A stretch of 32,146 nt of DNA, from NCBI GenBank assembly GCA_023433205.1, contig JAEZDS010000075.1:1-32146 (forward strand). Direction: 5' to 3'. The number at the start of each line of letters is the position of its first letter. Position 1 is the first letter of the stretch. Made by a program: the position numbers and the translations under genes. Shown piece after piece: positions 16,113 to 24,553 of the stretch. This DNA is from Bacteroidota bacterium. GTDB lineage: Bacteria; Bacteroidota; Bacteroidia; B-17B0; Aurantibacillaceae. The notes beneath the pieces were generated by a model that saw only the letters and a program-made list of their open reading frames with translations, made no database searches and was not told the DNA's origin.

Positions 16113-18524
16113 ATGAAAAAAATCCTACTGATTCTTCTGTGCTGTCTTTCCTTCAATTATTTTAAAGCTCAGGTAGCTGCCGACGCCGCAGTTCAGCTAA
16201 GCGTAAGCACACAGGCCAGCCCTGCCTCCATTACTTTGCACTGGACCACCAACGCGGCAAGTAATCAGTACCAGATCTGGCGTAAACTCAAAACAGCAGT
16301 AACCTGGGGGGCTATGCTGGCAGCAGTACAGGGAAGTGTAACGCAGTACACCGATAACACCGTGGTTGCCGGACAGAATTATGAGTATAAAGTAAGCAGG
16401 GTTGCTACAGGATATACCGGCTTTGGCTACATCAACTGCGGAATTGAAGTGCCGGAAGTTCATTTTCGCGGGAAACTTCTCCTGGTGATTGACAGCTCCT
16501 TCATATCAGTTCTGGCGCCCGAACTTTTGCGTCTGCAGGAAGATATTGAAGGCGACGGCTGGGAGGTTATCCGCATTGATGTTGACAGGAATGGCTCGGT
16601 ACAACATGTAAAATCAAAGATTGTAACTGCATACAATCAGGATGTAACAAACACAAAGGCGGTTTTTCTATTCGGCCATATACCGGTGCCCTATAGTGGC
16701 AATCTGAATCCCGATGGGCATGGCGATCACCTGGGAGCCTGGCCTGCAGATGTTTATTATGGCGACGTAAATGGAGTGTGGACAGATATTATGGGTCCAA
16801 CTACCGCTGCCTCACCGGCACGCACACAAAATTTGCCCGGCGACGGAAAATTTGATCAGAGCGCGGTGCCTGGCGATATAGAACTTCAGGTAGGCAGGGT
16901 CGACCTGGCCAATATGTCGGCGTTTAACTCAACGGGCAACGAAGAGCAGCTATTGCGGCTGTATCTTGACAAGGATCATGCCTATAGAAAAAAAATATTT
17001 GCCCCTCAGCGCCAGGCCGTAGTTGACGACAACTTCGGGTATTTTTCAGGAGAAGCTTTTGCCGCAAGCGCCTACAAAAATTTCGCTCCGCTTCTGGGAT
17101 CTTCAAACATTGTAGCGGCAGATTACATTACTTCGTTAAACAACAGCTCGTATCTCTGGTCATACGGATGTGGTGGAGGTTCATTTACAAGTGCTTCAGG
17201 AATAGGCAATACAAACGCAATCGCAGCCTCAACTTTGCAGGGCGTGTTCAGCATGCTTTTTGGTTCTTACTTCGGCGACTGGGATGTAACAAACAGTTTT
17301 CTGAGGGCTCCCCTCGCCAGCGGGTCTATGCTCACCAATGTGTGGTCGGGCCGGCCACACTACCAGTTTCACCACATGGGCCTGGGAGAAAATATAGGTT
17401 ATAGTCTGCTGGCTACTCAAAACAACCCTGGTTTGTATTTCACCAGTGTATATGCCATTACAGGGAAGTGGATACACAACGCGCTTATGGGAGATCCTAC
17501 ACTCAGGAACAATGTTGTTGCTCCTGTGTCAAACGTAACAGCAACCAAATCAGGTTACGATTGTATCATCAGCTGGTCGGCTTCAACTGAAACCAATATT
17601 GTTGGCTATAACCTCTACATGAAAAACGACACCAATAACAGTTATGTTAAACTAAACGGCAGTCCGCTAAGCAGCACCTCTTATACCGATCAGTGCCTTG
17701 AACACAAGGGCATTTACAAATACATGGTGCGCGCCCTCAAACTTGAAAATACGCCCTCAGGATCGTATTATAACATGAGCGAAGGCCTCTGCGATACCGC
17801 ATTAAACAGCACTGACATTACTGTGAAGGCTGCTTTTAACTCAGCAGTTTCAGGAAGTGTGGTGAATGTGACAAATACCTCCACCAATGCACTTGTTTAC
17901 AGCTGGGATCTTGGCAACGGAACCAATAGTACTACTGCCAATGCCACGACAACTTACTCTGCAAATGGCATTTATACCATTACGCTTGTTGCTTCAGGTG
18001 CCTGCAGCAGTGACACCGTGCAGCAAACCATAAACATCTGCAACTGGCCGGCCGCCGCAGCATTTTCATATTACCTCGGCAATGATAGTTTGTACTTATA
18101 CAATAGTTCAGCCAATAGCAGCGCTTCTTACTGGTCTTTCGGCAATGGCCAGGCAAGTACCCAGCCCTCTCCTGTAACCACTTTTACAGCTGCGGGCAGC
18201 TATACCATAACTTTGGTCGCAAGCAACAGCTGCAGCAGCGATACGCTGTATCAGATCATAGACTACTCTCCGCTTGGCTTAAAAGGCACGGTAAATACGC
18301 CGGCAATCACTGTTTTTCCTAATCCATCTTCTTCAAAGCTGTTTGTGCAGGGAGATGTTCGCGGGGAAGTGTTTATTTATAACAGTGCGGGGCAGCTGAT
18401 ATGTAATACGTTTAAAGAAGTCGGAATTAAAGAGATCGATGTAAGCGGGTTTCCCAATGGACTATATGTGATCTGGTTCGCCCAGGACGGCACATGGTTA
18501 CAGAGAAGATTTTGCAAATATTAG
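16113..18524 (+). CDS. T9SS-secreted protein with C25 (gingipain)-like fold, Fn3 and PKD domains
   Basis: The 803-residue product has, in order: a signal peptide (1-19), an Fn3-like domain (about 25-105), a large domain (about 115-470) that follows the peptidase C25 layout, a second Fn3-like domain (475-560), two PKD repeats (about 570-715) and a type A T9SS sorting domain (from about 730, ITVFPNPSSSKL). C25 landmarks are LFGHIPVPY, WPADVYYGDVNG, DIELQVGRV, YLDKDHAYRKK and the closing LMGDPTLRN. At the expected catalytic histidine ('GHG') the sequence reads YGCGGGS (C353). At the expected catalytic cysteine ('CxxGxFD') it reads FGSYFGDWD (S385). The enzyme may therefore be inactive or use altered chemistry. 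The sorting domain implies export to the cell surface or medium. Confidence 0.85.
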   Translation: MKKILLILLCCLSFNYFKAQVAADAAVQLSVSTQASPASITLHWTTNAASNQYQIWRKLKTAVTWGAMLAAVQGSVTQYTDNTVVAGQNYEYKVSRVATGYTGFGYINCGIEVPEVHFRGKLLLVIDSSFISVLAPELLRLQEDIEGDGWEVIRIDVDRNGSVQHVKSKIVTAYNQDVTNTKAVFLFGHIPVPYSGNLNPDGHGDHLGAWPADVYYGDVNGVWTDIMGPTTAASPARTQNLPGDGKFDQSAVPGDIELQVGRVDLANMSAFNSTGNEEQLLRLYLDKDHAYRKKIFAPQRQAVVDDNFGYFSGEAFAASAYKNFAPLLGSSNIVAADYITSLNNSSYLWSYGCGGGSFTSASGIGNTNAIAASTLQGVFSMLFGSYFGDWDVTNSFLRAPLASGSMLTNVWSGRPHYQFHHMGLGENIGYSLLATQNNPGLYFTSVYAITGKWIHNALMGDPTLRNNVVAPVSNVTATKSGYDCIISWSASTETNIVGYNLYMKNDTNNSYVKLNGSPLSSTSYTDQCLEHKGIYKYMVRALKLENTPSGSYYNMSEGLCDTALNSTDITVKAAFNSAVSGSVVNVTNTSTNALVYSWDLGNGTNSTTANATTTYSANGIYTITLVASGACSSDTVQQTINICNWPAAAAFSYYLGNDSLYLYNSSANSSASYWSFGNGQASTQPSPVTTFTAAGSYTITLVASNSCSSDTLYQIIDYSPLGLKGTVNTPAITVFPNPSSSKLFVQGDVRGEVFIYNSAGQLICNTFKEVGIKEIDVSGFPNGLYVIWFAQDGTWLQRRFCKY

Positions 18525-18555
18525 TCCGGTAATTTTACAGTGCAATGCCGGCAGA

Positions 18556-20049
18556 TCAGAGTTCTCTGCGCATCCTTCCTACGGGGATATCAAGCTGTTC
18601 ACGGTATTTTGCTACTGTACGACGGGCAATGTTATAACCTTTCTCATTTAACAGAGCACACAACTCATCATCAGTAAGCGGATGCTTTTTGTCTTCCTTC
18701 GAGACAAAATCCCTAAGCATATTTTTGATCTCGCGGCTGCTTACTTCCTCGCCGCTTTCAGTACTCATACTTTCGCTAAAGAATGTTTTCAGCGGAAAAG
18801 TACCATAGGGTGTCTGCACGTACTTGCTGTTGGCCATTCGCGAGATTGTACTCAGATCCATATTTACCCGCGTGGCAATATCCTTAAGGATCATCGGCTT
18901 TAACTTGTTCTCATCACCGGTGGCAAAGTACTCCTCCTGATATTCAAGAATACATTTCATACAGATAGACATGGTTGCATAACGCTGCTGCAAAGCCTCA
19001 ATAAACCAGCCGGCACTTTCAATCTTGCTTTTTATAAAACCTGACGCCTCTTTGCTGCTTTTGTCCTTACTGCGGGAATACTCCTCAAGCATTTCCCTGT
19101 AATCCTTGCTGATCTTGAGATCGGGCAGATTACGGCCGTTTATGCTCAGTTCGGGTTTGCCATCATTTACAGCGATTATAAAATCAGGCACAACCGGACT
19201 AAACGATCCGTCGCTCCTTTCGCTGTTTCCGGGGCGTGGATTAAGATGGGTGATCTCGCTGATCACATCCTTCAGCTCTTCCTGATCAATATCAAGACGC
19301 TTCTGAATTTTGTCAAAATGTTTTTTCGAGAACTCATCCATGTAATTACGGATCACCTCCATCGCCAGAACAACATCTCTTGTTTTTTCCTTTTTACGAT
19401 CAAGCTGCAGCAACAGACATTCCTGCAGGTTGCGCGCCCCTATACCGGGAGGATCGAAGGTCTGGATGACCTTTAACATGCTTTCTACCTGCCTGAGATC
19501 GGTGGTTATGTTGTAGTTGAAAGCAAGATCGTCAACGATCAGTTCAAGCTCTCGCCTGATGTATCCGTCCTCATCTATACAACCAATCAGATATAATGCA
19601 ACCGCATATTCCTGCTCGTCCAGTTCACGCATTCCCAGCTGCTGCTCAAGCTGATCTTTGAAGCCTAAGCCTTCTGCCAGAACATAATCGCGGCTGTCAT
19701 CGTCCGGACCCTTGTTAACCACCTCGTACTTATAGGAATCAAGTTCTTCGGCATCCATGTAATCTTCCATGTCAACATCGTTTTCCGCAGCCTTTTCCGG
19801 ATCCTCCCTGGGATCACCGTTGTCGTCTAGTTCTACAGGGGCTTCCGAATCATCTCCCTCCTCGTTGCTGTATATTTCGTCGTCGCTGCTGGTTTCACCC
19901 TCCTCTTCCAGGGCCGGATTCGCTTCAAGTTCCTCCTTTATTCTCTCCTCCAGAGCGAGCGTTGGCAACTGCAGCAGTTTCATGAGCAGTATCTGCTGGG
20001 GAAGAAGTTTCTGTGAAAGTTTGAGGTATTGCGAATGTTTGAGTGCCAT
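18556..20049 (-). CDS. rpoN: RNA polymerase sigma-54 factor
   Basis: This 497-residue alternative sigma factor directs RNA polymerase to -24/-12 promoters opened by AAA+ activators. The N-terminal region I has the expected Gln/Leu-rich helix (LKLSQKLLPQQILLMKLLQLP), a strongly acidic region II follows (about 50-130), and the core-binding and DNA-binding domains occupy the rest. The RpoN box is intact as ARRTVAKYR (475-483), and PTYGTFPLK-type residues (QTPYGTFPLKTFFSE) precede it. The ATG shares one base with the tyrS stop (TGATG), so translation is coupled to tyrS. No sigma-54 activator gene is visible in the window. It converges with the T9SS gene across 31 bases. Confidence 0.97.
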   Translation of the reverse strand: MALKHSQYLKLSQKLLPQQILLMKLLQLPTLALEERIKEELEANPALEEEGETSSDDEIYSNEEGDDSEAPVELDDNGDPREDPEKAAENDVDMEDYMDAEELDSYKYEVVNKGPDDDSRDYVLAEGLGFKDQLEQQLGMRELDEQEYAVALYLIGCIDEDGYIRRELELIVDDLAFNYNITTDLRQVESMLKVIQTFDPPGIGARNLQECLLLQLDRKKEKTRDVVLAMEVIRNYMDEFSKKHFDKIQKRLDIDQEELKDVISEITHLNPRPGNSERSDGSFSPVVPDFIIAVNDGKPELSINGRNLPDLKISKDYREMLEEYSRSKDKSSKEASGFIKSKIESAGWFIEALQQRYATMSICMKCILEYQEEYFATGDENKLKPMILKDIATRVNMDLSTISRMANSKYVQTPYGTFPLKTFFSESMSTESGEEVSSREIKNMLRDFVSKEDKKHPLTDDELCALLNEKGYNIARRTVAKYREQLDIPVGRMRREL

Positions 20050-21329
20050 CAGTTCACACAGCAGAGATAGTAGTTCTTTTTGCCTTTCTGAATGATGATA
20101 TACTTATCGCGGATCAGGTGATTTTTACCGATAAGCGCTTCAACACCCTCAACCTTTTTTTTATTTATACTTACGCCTCCCCCCTGGATCATTTTACGCG
20201 CCTCGCTTTTGCTAGGGAAGACACTTGTTTTTTCTGCAAGCAGCTCAATTACACCTGTGCCTTTTTCAATTTCGGCCCGTTCAACATCGAAATGCGGTAC
20301 GCCTTCAAAAATTTCAAGAAAAGTCGATTCGTCAAGCCTCAGAAGCTCAGGTACCCCTCCCTTAAATAAAACAGCGCTTGCCTCAATCGCATTATCAAGA
20401 TCTTCCTGAGAGTGAACCAGCCGAGTTAGTTCGCCGGCAAGGGTATTCTGTAAAATACGTTTTGCAGGATCATTCTGATGTTCCCCAATAAGCGCTTCAG
20501 TTTTTTCCCTGCTGAAAAAAGTAAAGATCGTTATCCAGTTCCTGGCATCGGCGTCGCTGGTATTGAGCCAGAACTGGTAAAATTTATATGGAGATGTTTT
20601 GTTCCGGTCGAGCCAGACAGCGCCACTTTCAGTTTTACCGAATTTTGTACCGTCGGTTTTTTTAATGAGCTGGGTTGTTACAGCAAAAGCCTCGCCCCCG
20701 GCCTTTCTACGAATGAGTTCTGTGCCGCTGGTAATATTGCCCCACTGATCAGAGCCTCCCATCTGTATTTTACATCCATACTGCCGGTGTAGCACGTAAA
20801 AGTCATAGGCCTGCAATAGCTGATAGCTGAATTCAGTAAAACTCATTCCGGTTTCAAGCCGGTTCTTCACTGAGTCTTTGGCCATCATATAACTAACGGT
20901 AAGGTGCTTACCAACATCGCGGATAAAATTGAGAAAGGAATAATCTTTCATCCAGTCGTAGTTATTTACAAGAACCGCGCCGTTTTTACTGTCGTTAAAA
21001 TCCAGCAGCTTTTCCAGCTGAGCTTTGATGCCGGCCACGTTTTTTTGCAGAGCCTCTTCATCAAGAAGATTTCGTTCGGCGCTTTTGCCGCTCGGGTCAC
21101 CCACCATTCCGGTGGCGCCTCCAATAAGTGCTATAGGCCGATGGCCCGCCTTTTGAAAACGAAGAAGGGTAAATACCTGTACCAGGTGCCCTATATGCAG
21201 TGAGTCTCCCGAGGGATCGAAACCAATATATCCGCTTACCTGTTCCTTTTTAAGCAACTCTTCCGTACCAGGCATCATGTCGTGCAGAATGCCCCGCCAG
21301 CGCAGCTCTTCAATAAAATCAGTTGTCAT
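20049..21329 (-). CDS. tyrS: Tyrosine--tRNA ligase
   Basis: This 426-residue class I synthetase attaches tyrosine to tRNA-Tyr. The nucleotide-binding HIGH motif is HIGH at 45-48 (SLHIGHLVQV), preceded by the GFDPSGDSLH signature. The KMSKS-equivalent loop is KFGKTESG, as in the TyrRS-I group, and YQLLQAYDF and QMGGSDQWGNI give the tyrosine pocket. A C-terminal S4-like RNA-binding domain (about 350-415) carries the KMIQGGGVSINKKKV segment. The ATG at 21329 follows a TATATTTG box by 15 bases. rpoN is coupled downstream by a one-base overlap. Confidence 0.97.
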   Translation of the reverse strand: MTTDFIEELRWRGILHDMMPGTEELLKKEQVSGYIGFDPSGDSLHIGHLVQVFTLLRFQKAGHRPIALIGGATGMVGDPSGKSAERNLLDEEALQKNVAGIKAQLEKLLDFNDSKNGAVLVNNYDWMKDYSFLNFIRDVGKHLTVSYMMAKDSVKNRLETGMSFTEFSYQLLQAYDFYVLHRQYGCKIQMGGSDQWGNITSGTELIRRKAGGEAFAVTTQLIKKTDGTKFGKTESGAVWLDRNKTSPYKFYQFWLNTSDADARNWITIFTFFSREKTEALIGEHQNDPAKRILQNTLAGELTRLVHSQEDLDNAIEASAVLFKGGVPELLRLDESTFLEIFEGVPHFDVERAEIEKGTGVIELLAEKTSVFPSKSEARKMIQGGGVSINKKKVEGVEALIGKNHLIRDKYIIIQKGKKNYYLCCVN

Positions 21330-21344
21330 AAAACCTTAAAATTA

Positions 21345-21352
21345 CAAATATA
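21345..21352 (-). promoter_or_regulatory. Putative -7 box (TATATTTG) for tyrS-rpoN
   Basis: On the minus strand TATATTTG fits TAnnTTTG exactly and ends 15 bases before the tyrS ATG. This is the same box and spacing as for ferritin. The -33 element is not clear. Confidence 0.5.
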
Positions 21353-21540
21353 TAGGCATATGTGTTTCTGACTTGTGTAACACTTATGGTAAAAAGTGCA
21401 GAGTTGTTCCCCTGCTCAGAATACATTTGAGTCGGGAATATGTGAGAGACGTACAGCGGCCGGCATCATGCACCGCGACAATAAAAAGTGAAAAAGTATA
21501 CCGGGCTAAGGATAACCATTTTCTACTTAAATTCGCCTGT

Positions 21541-21843
21541 ATGTTCATCTACAATGTTACTGTAAATATAAGCACCGAGATTCATGAGGATTGGCTGCAG
21601 TGGATGCAGGAGGTTCACATCCCTGATGTAATGACAACCGGTTGTTTTACCTGGAACCGTATTCTTAAAGTGCTACATGTAAATGACGAGGGCTTCACTT
21701 ATACTGTGCAATATGGTTTTAAGACCATGGCCGATATTGAACATTACAGTCAGAACTTCGCGCAGAAACTGCAGGCAGAGCATAAGGCCAGGTTCGGCGA
21801 AAAATATACCGCCTTCAGGACATTGCTGGAAGAAATATCTTGA
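21541..21843 (+). CDS. DUF4286 family protein
   Basis: This 100-residue protein matches the small ferredoxin-like DUF4286 family of Bacteroidota. It opens MFIYNVTVNISTEIHEDWLQWM, has the VMTTGCFTWNRILKV strand, and closes with YTVQYGFKTMADIEHYSQNFAQKLQAEHKARFGEKYTAFRTLLEEI. The start is the ATG at 21541; a longer in-frame upstream extension lacks family features and is rejected. The fold suggests a dimeric alpha/beta sandwich with no obvious catalytic residues, and the function is unknown. A hairpin terminator lies about 55 bases downstream, shared with the convergent gene. Confidence 0.88.
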   Translation: MFIYNVTVNISTEIHEDWLQWMQEVHIPDVMTTGCFTWNRILKVLHVNDEGFTYTVQYGFKTMADIEHYSQNFAQKLQAEHKARFGEKYTAFRTLLEEIS

Positions 21844-21898
21844 GCGGACTTCTCATATCCGCAAGGCTGTGAAAAGCCTGATGTATAACACCAAAAGA

Positions 21899-21925
21899 AA
21901 AAAGCCGGTAACCAACCGACTTTTT
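21899..21925. terminator. Bidirectional hairpin terminator
   Basis: The arms AAAAGCCGGT (21900-21909) and ACCGACTTTT (21915-21924) flank a 5-base loop. Read on the minus strand the stem is complete with one U-G pair and runs into TTTTTTCTTTT; on the plus strand there is one mismatch. It sits between the convergent DUF4286 gene and the 145-residue gene and can serve both. A second, weaker dyad (GTAAC..AATTGT at 21934-21945 with ACAATT..GTTAC at 21962-21974) followed by a T run may assist on the plus strand. Confidence 0.65.
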
Positions 21926-22008
21926 CAACCAAAGTAACTAATTGTTTAACCCTTAATTATGACAATTGTGTTACTTTTTTCTCTTAAAACAAAAACCAAC
22001 GCAGGGTC

Positions 22009-22446
22009 TTAATTCATCTTAAAAGGAGGGATCTTCCCATCTTTCATAAGCTGAATGCTCTTCTTCTTGTGCTCTTCAAAGTTACCAAAAGCCAGGGCGT
22101 CAAGCATTTCCTGGCGACTCATTGTAGGGTTATTAAATTGTTTGCGGATCTCTTCAGAACAACGGTCAACGTACTTTTCAAATTTAGAAGGTGCCCACAC
22201 ATACTCTTTTTTTACGGCATCTTTTTTAAAAGCAAATTCCTTTGGCAACAGGCCTTCGATCTTCGATTTAATGTCAAGCCCTTCATAGGTCTTGGGAAGT
22301 TGTCTGTTATCAAACATAAATGGTTTGCTCACCATGATCACGTGTTTTTTACGTTTTGGATCGATCATGGAAAGTCCTTCAATACGCAAACCTTTCTTTT
22401 TAAGTGTTCCGTATTTATTCTCAAAGTGTTTTAAAATCTCAAACAT
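22009..22446 (-). CDS. Conserved hypothetical protein
   Basis: The product is 145 residues, basic, and has no signal peptide or membrane segment, so it is probably cytoplasmic. It has a mixed alpha/beta pattern with the strand KHVIMVSKPFMF in the middle and two basic helices at the end (FEEHKKKSIQLMKDGKIPPFKMN). I do not recognise a domain, though similar short Lys-rich proteins are common in Bacteroidota. Codon use matches its neighbours and the terminator at 21899-21925 closes it. The ATG at 22446 is preceded by A/T-rich DNA of promoter type. No function is assigned. Confidence 0.78.
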   Translation of the reverse strand: MFEILKHFENKYGTLKKKGLRIEGLSMIDPKRKKHVIMVSKPFMFDNRQLPKTYEGLDIKSKIEGLLPKEFAFKKDAVKKEYVWAPSKFEKYVDRCSEEIRKQFNNPTMSRQEMLDALAFGNFEEHKKKSIQLMKDGKIPPFKMN

Positions 22447-22652
22447 GGGGGACAGGAAATTAGACCACTAAGTTAGGGATAAAATTGTTAATAACTTTCG
22501 TTTTGGCAGGAATTAACGGTACGACAATTGCTAAAAAAATACCGCACAGCGTTAACAAACTGTGGAAAGACCGTGTAAAAATCAGTTAATTGCCTGAGCA
22601 TGAAATGCCTGACAGACTGTAGAACTTATTCGACTGATAATTAGGCGATTAG

Positions 22653-23744
22653 TTATTTGTGCTTGTACACCAGCAAGTTAAAAACATAAGGATTGATCTT
22701 ACGGATCTGATCTGCCCGCTTTAGATTTTTAAGTGTGGCTTTTTTTACTTTGTGGTCCAGTATCACCATTTTGGTACTGTCATCAGGCAGGGTATTAATG
22801 GCCTGCACAATCTTGTTGGCTTTAACGGCAAAACCTGTGGCTTCCGCCCCGCTGATCTTTCCCCTTATCACCCCAATTACATTACCCTGCTCGTCCAGCA
22901 ATGGTCCGCCACTATTACCAGGATTAACCGGAATGGATATCTGATACATGGTAGTGTCGTTTGAATAACCACTTAAGGAACTAAGCGAGCCTTCCCCATA
23001 AACCATATCCTTGCGTGGGTAACCCAGGGTAAAGACCCTCTCCCCGATATCTGCAACGTTATTCTTCAGCACATAAGGTATTTCCCATTTTTTTACCACC
23101 TCTTCATTTTCCACTTTCAGTACAGCCAGATCGAGTTTGGGGTCAGAAAAAACAAGTGACGCGGCCGACCGTTCTGTGTTCACATTCTGTATAAAAATAC
23201 TGTCGGCTCCGCTTATAACGTGAAAGCTGGTAAGGATAAAGCCACTGTTACTGATTGCAAAAGCACTGCCTTCCAGGTTGGCCGGCGCGTAAACGATCTT
23301 TTTGCCTCTCGTAATTCCCTCTACAATGGCATTACTCGAGGCCTTAAGTTCCATTACCTCGCGATTGAGATCGGTGATCTGATTGCTTTGTTTTTTAAGA
23401 AGATAGCCGCCTGTACTTAATATGGCAACGGTACTCAAGACGGCAATAAATGCCGTGCTGGCCGCCACAGCAATAGTTTTGCCATGCTTCCTGGCAAAGT
23501 TTTCATCGCGGTGCAGCGCTATTACCCGGTTATTAACCCCGAATTCGCGTTCATGTATCTCCTTAAGTCTTTTCTTTAGGTCAGAGCGTTTACTGTGGCT
23601 GCCCATTACACTCAGCAGCTGAAGGTGCTCCTCGAGGGCCTTTGCAAGCACCTCATCACCGGCAACCTGCGCCTCAAAACGTGCACGGTCGGTGCCGCCC
23701 ATTTTGCCATCTATATATTCATCAAATAAATCGCTTGCTCTCAT
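22653..23744 (-). CDS. Anti-sigma factor/trypsin-like serine protease fusion, membrane-anchored
   Basis: The product has 363 residues from the ATG at 23744, one base after the sigma-factor stop. An ATG at 23774 is in frame but lies inside the sigma gene. The order is an anti-sigma-like cytoplasmic segment (1-65, ASDLFDEYIDGKMGGTDRARFEAQVAGD, without the zinc HxxxCxxC motif), a single membrane helix (about 90-115), a short coiled coil (118-140) and an S1C-type protease domain (about 148-320). The triad is intact: H175 in TSFHVIS, D205 in LDLAVL and S278 in NPGNSGGP. No PDZ domain follows; the last 40 residues are basic. This topology puts sigma control inside and a protease outside on one chain. 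Its role as the regulator of the adjacent sigma factor is inferred from gene order and domain type. Confidence 0.87.
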   Translation of the reverse strand: MRASDLFDEYIDGKMGGTDRARFEAQVAGDEVLAKALEEHLQLLSVMGSHSKRSDLKKRLKEIHEREFGVNNRVIALHRDENFARKHGKTIAVAASTAFIAVLSTVAILSTGGYLLKKQSNQITDLNREVMELKASSNAIVEGITRGKKIVYAPANLEGSAFAISNSGFILTSFHVISGADSIFIQNVNTERSAASLVFSDPKLDLAVLKVENEEVVKKWEIPYVLKNNVADIGERVFTLGYPRKDMVYGEGSLSSLSGYSNDTTMYQISIPVNPGNSGGPLLDEQGNVIGVIRGKISGAEATGFAVKANKIVQAINTLPDDSTKMVILDHKVKKATLKNLKRADQIRKINPYVFNLLVYKHK

Positions 23745-23745
23745 T

Positions 23746-24354
23746 TCACTTTTCAACAGACACCGGGGTGTCAAAAAAATATCTCTTTAATCTTTGCAGA
23801 CACTTGTACTTCTGCGTTTTTGCGTTGTCGGTATTTGTGTATCCGAATTTTTCGCTGATCTCTTCCATACTTAACCTGCCTATATAAAAATCGCGAATCA
23901 GCGTGGCGCAAGGCTCACCAAGCTTTTCCAGACTTTGCTCCATGTGGCTCAGCTCTTTCTCTTTTTCGCTGTGCTGATCAACATCAGCCGAAACCTCAGC
24001 CAGCTCATTCTCATCTTCATCCTTAAACAGAACAGTTTTGCCCTTATTTTTCAGTTGTTTCAGCCAAAGGCGCCTCGCCACCGAATAAATATAGGTCTGT
24101 AGCCTGCATGTGAGCTCGAAGCCCGGCGCCTGAGCGTTCTCATAAAGCACAATCACTGCTTCCTGGTAAACATCTCTGGCCTGCTCCTCACTGCCGCTGT
24201 TGGTAATAATAAGCTTAAGAACGGGAGGGTAATATTTGCGGTAAAGTGCAGACAGTATCTCACTGTTTCCGCTTCGCAGGCCCTCTAAAAAATCAGCATC
24301 ACTGATCTCTCTGGAGTGCCCCTTTACAATTGCCCTGTTTACGTTAATACCCAT
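23746..24354 (-). CDS. ECF-type sigma-70 family RNA polymerase sigma factor
   Basis: This 202-residue protein has the two-domain ECF layout. Sigma region 2 spans about 20-95 (SEILSALYRKYYPPVLKLI, EQARDVYQEAVIVLYENA, LQTYIYSVARRLWLKQLK). An acidic linker of about 40 residues (DEDENELAEVSADVD) joins it to region 4 (about 140-195), whose helix-turn-helix reads FYIGRLSMEEISEKFGYTNTDNAKTQKYKCLQRL. It would direct polymerase to a stress or envelope regulon. It is followed one base later by the anti-sigma/protease fusion. A two-part motif shared with the divergent lipoprotein promoter straddles its ATG, so either the gene is repressed through that site or the true start or transcript begins further in. 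Confidence 0.92.
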   Translation of the reverse strand: MGINVNRAIVKGHSREISDADFLEGLRSGNSEILSALYRKYYPPVLKLIITNSGSEEQARDVYQEAVIVLYENAQAPGFELTCRLQTYIYSVARRLWLKQLKNKGKTVLFKDEDENELAEVSADVDQHSEKEKELSHMEQSLEKLGEPCATLIRDFYIGRLSMEEISEKFGYTNTDNAKTQKYKCLQRLKRYFFDTPVSVEK

Positions 24355-24371
24355 TTTTGATAAAGGTAACC
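24343..24371 (-). promoter_or_regulatory. Two-part motif at the sigma factor start
   Basis: On the minus strand GGTTACCTTT (24371-24362), ten bases, then GGTATTAAC (24351-24343). The same arrangement lies upstream of the divergent lipoprotein gene. The sigma ATG (24354-24352) falls in the spacer. The first half is also part of a plus-strand AAAGGT-A-ACCTTT palindrome. It could be an ECF promoter or a repressor operator. Confidence 0.5.
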
Positions 24372-24493
24372 TTTGTGTTCCTCAGAAATATCCCTAATCC
24401 CGTTTTTAAGCAAGCGAGAACCACAAAAATAACTTTAAAATCCCTGATTATTAAACAAATACATGCATTTGCAAAAATTTTTATGATAAAGAG

Positions 24494-24522
24494 GGTTACC
24501 TTTTACCATATCTGGTATAAAT
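24494..24522 (+). promoter_or_regulatory. Two-part motif upstream of the small lipoprotein gene
   Basis: GGTTACCTTT (24494-24503), ten bases, then GGTATAAAT (24514-24522), 31 bases before the ATG at 24554. Measured between TTACC and GTATAA, the 14-base gap is close to the -35/-10 spacing of ECF promoters. It overlaps a TACCA/TGGTA dyad (24504-24517). Confidence 0.55.
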
Positions 24523-24553
24523 AGAAAACCAACCAATAAACTCACACTAAAAA

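Noticed and set aside
21373..21540. N-terminal extension of the DUF4286 protein from an upstream ATG
   Set aside because: The extra 56 residues have no family similarity and contain a low-complexity, Lys-rich stretch; the ATG at 21541 gives the standard family start.
22447..22652. Possible replication origin or DnaA boxes in the A/T-rich gap
   Set aside because: A few TTAAC/TGTGGAAA-like words occur but no repeated DnaA-box consensus or adjacent origin genes.
23745..23774. Start of the anti-sigma/protease protein at 23774
   Set aside because: It would overlap the end of the sigma gene by 29 bases; the ATG at 23744 gives the typical anti-sigma opening one base after the sigma stop.
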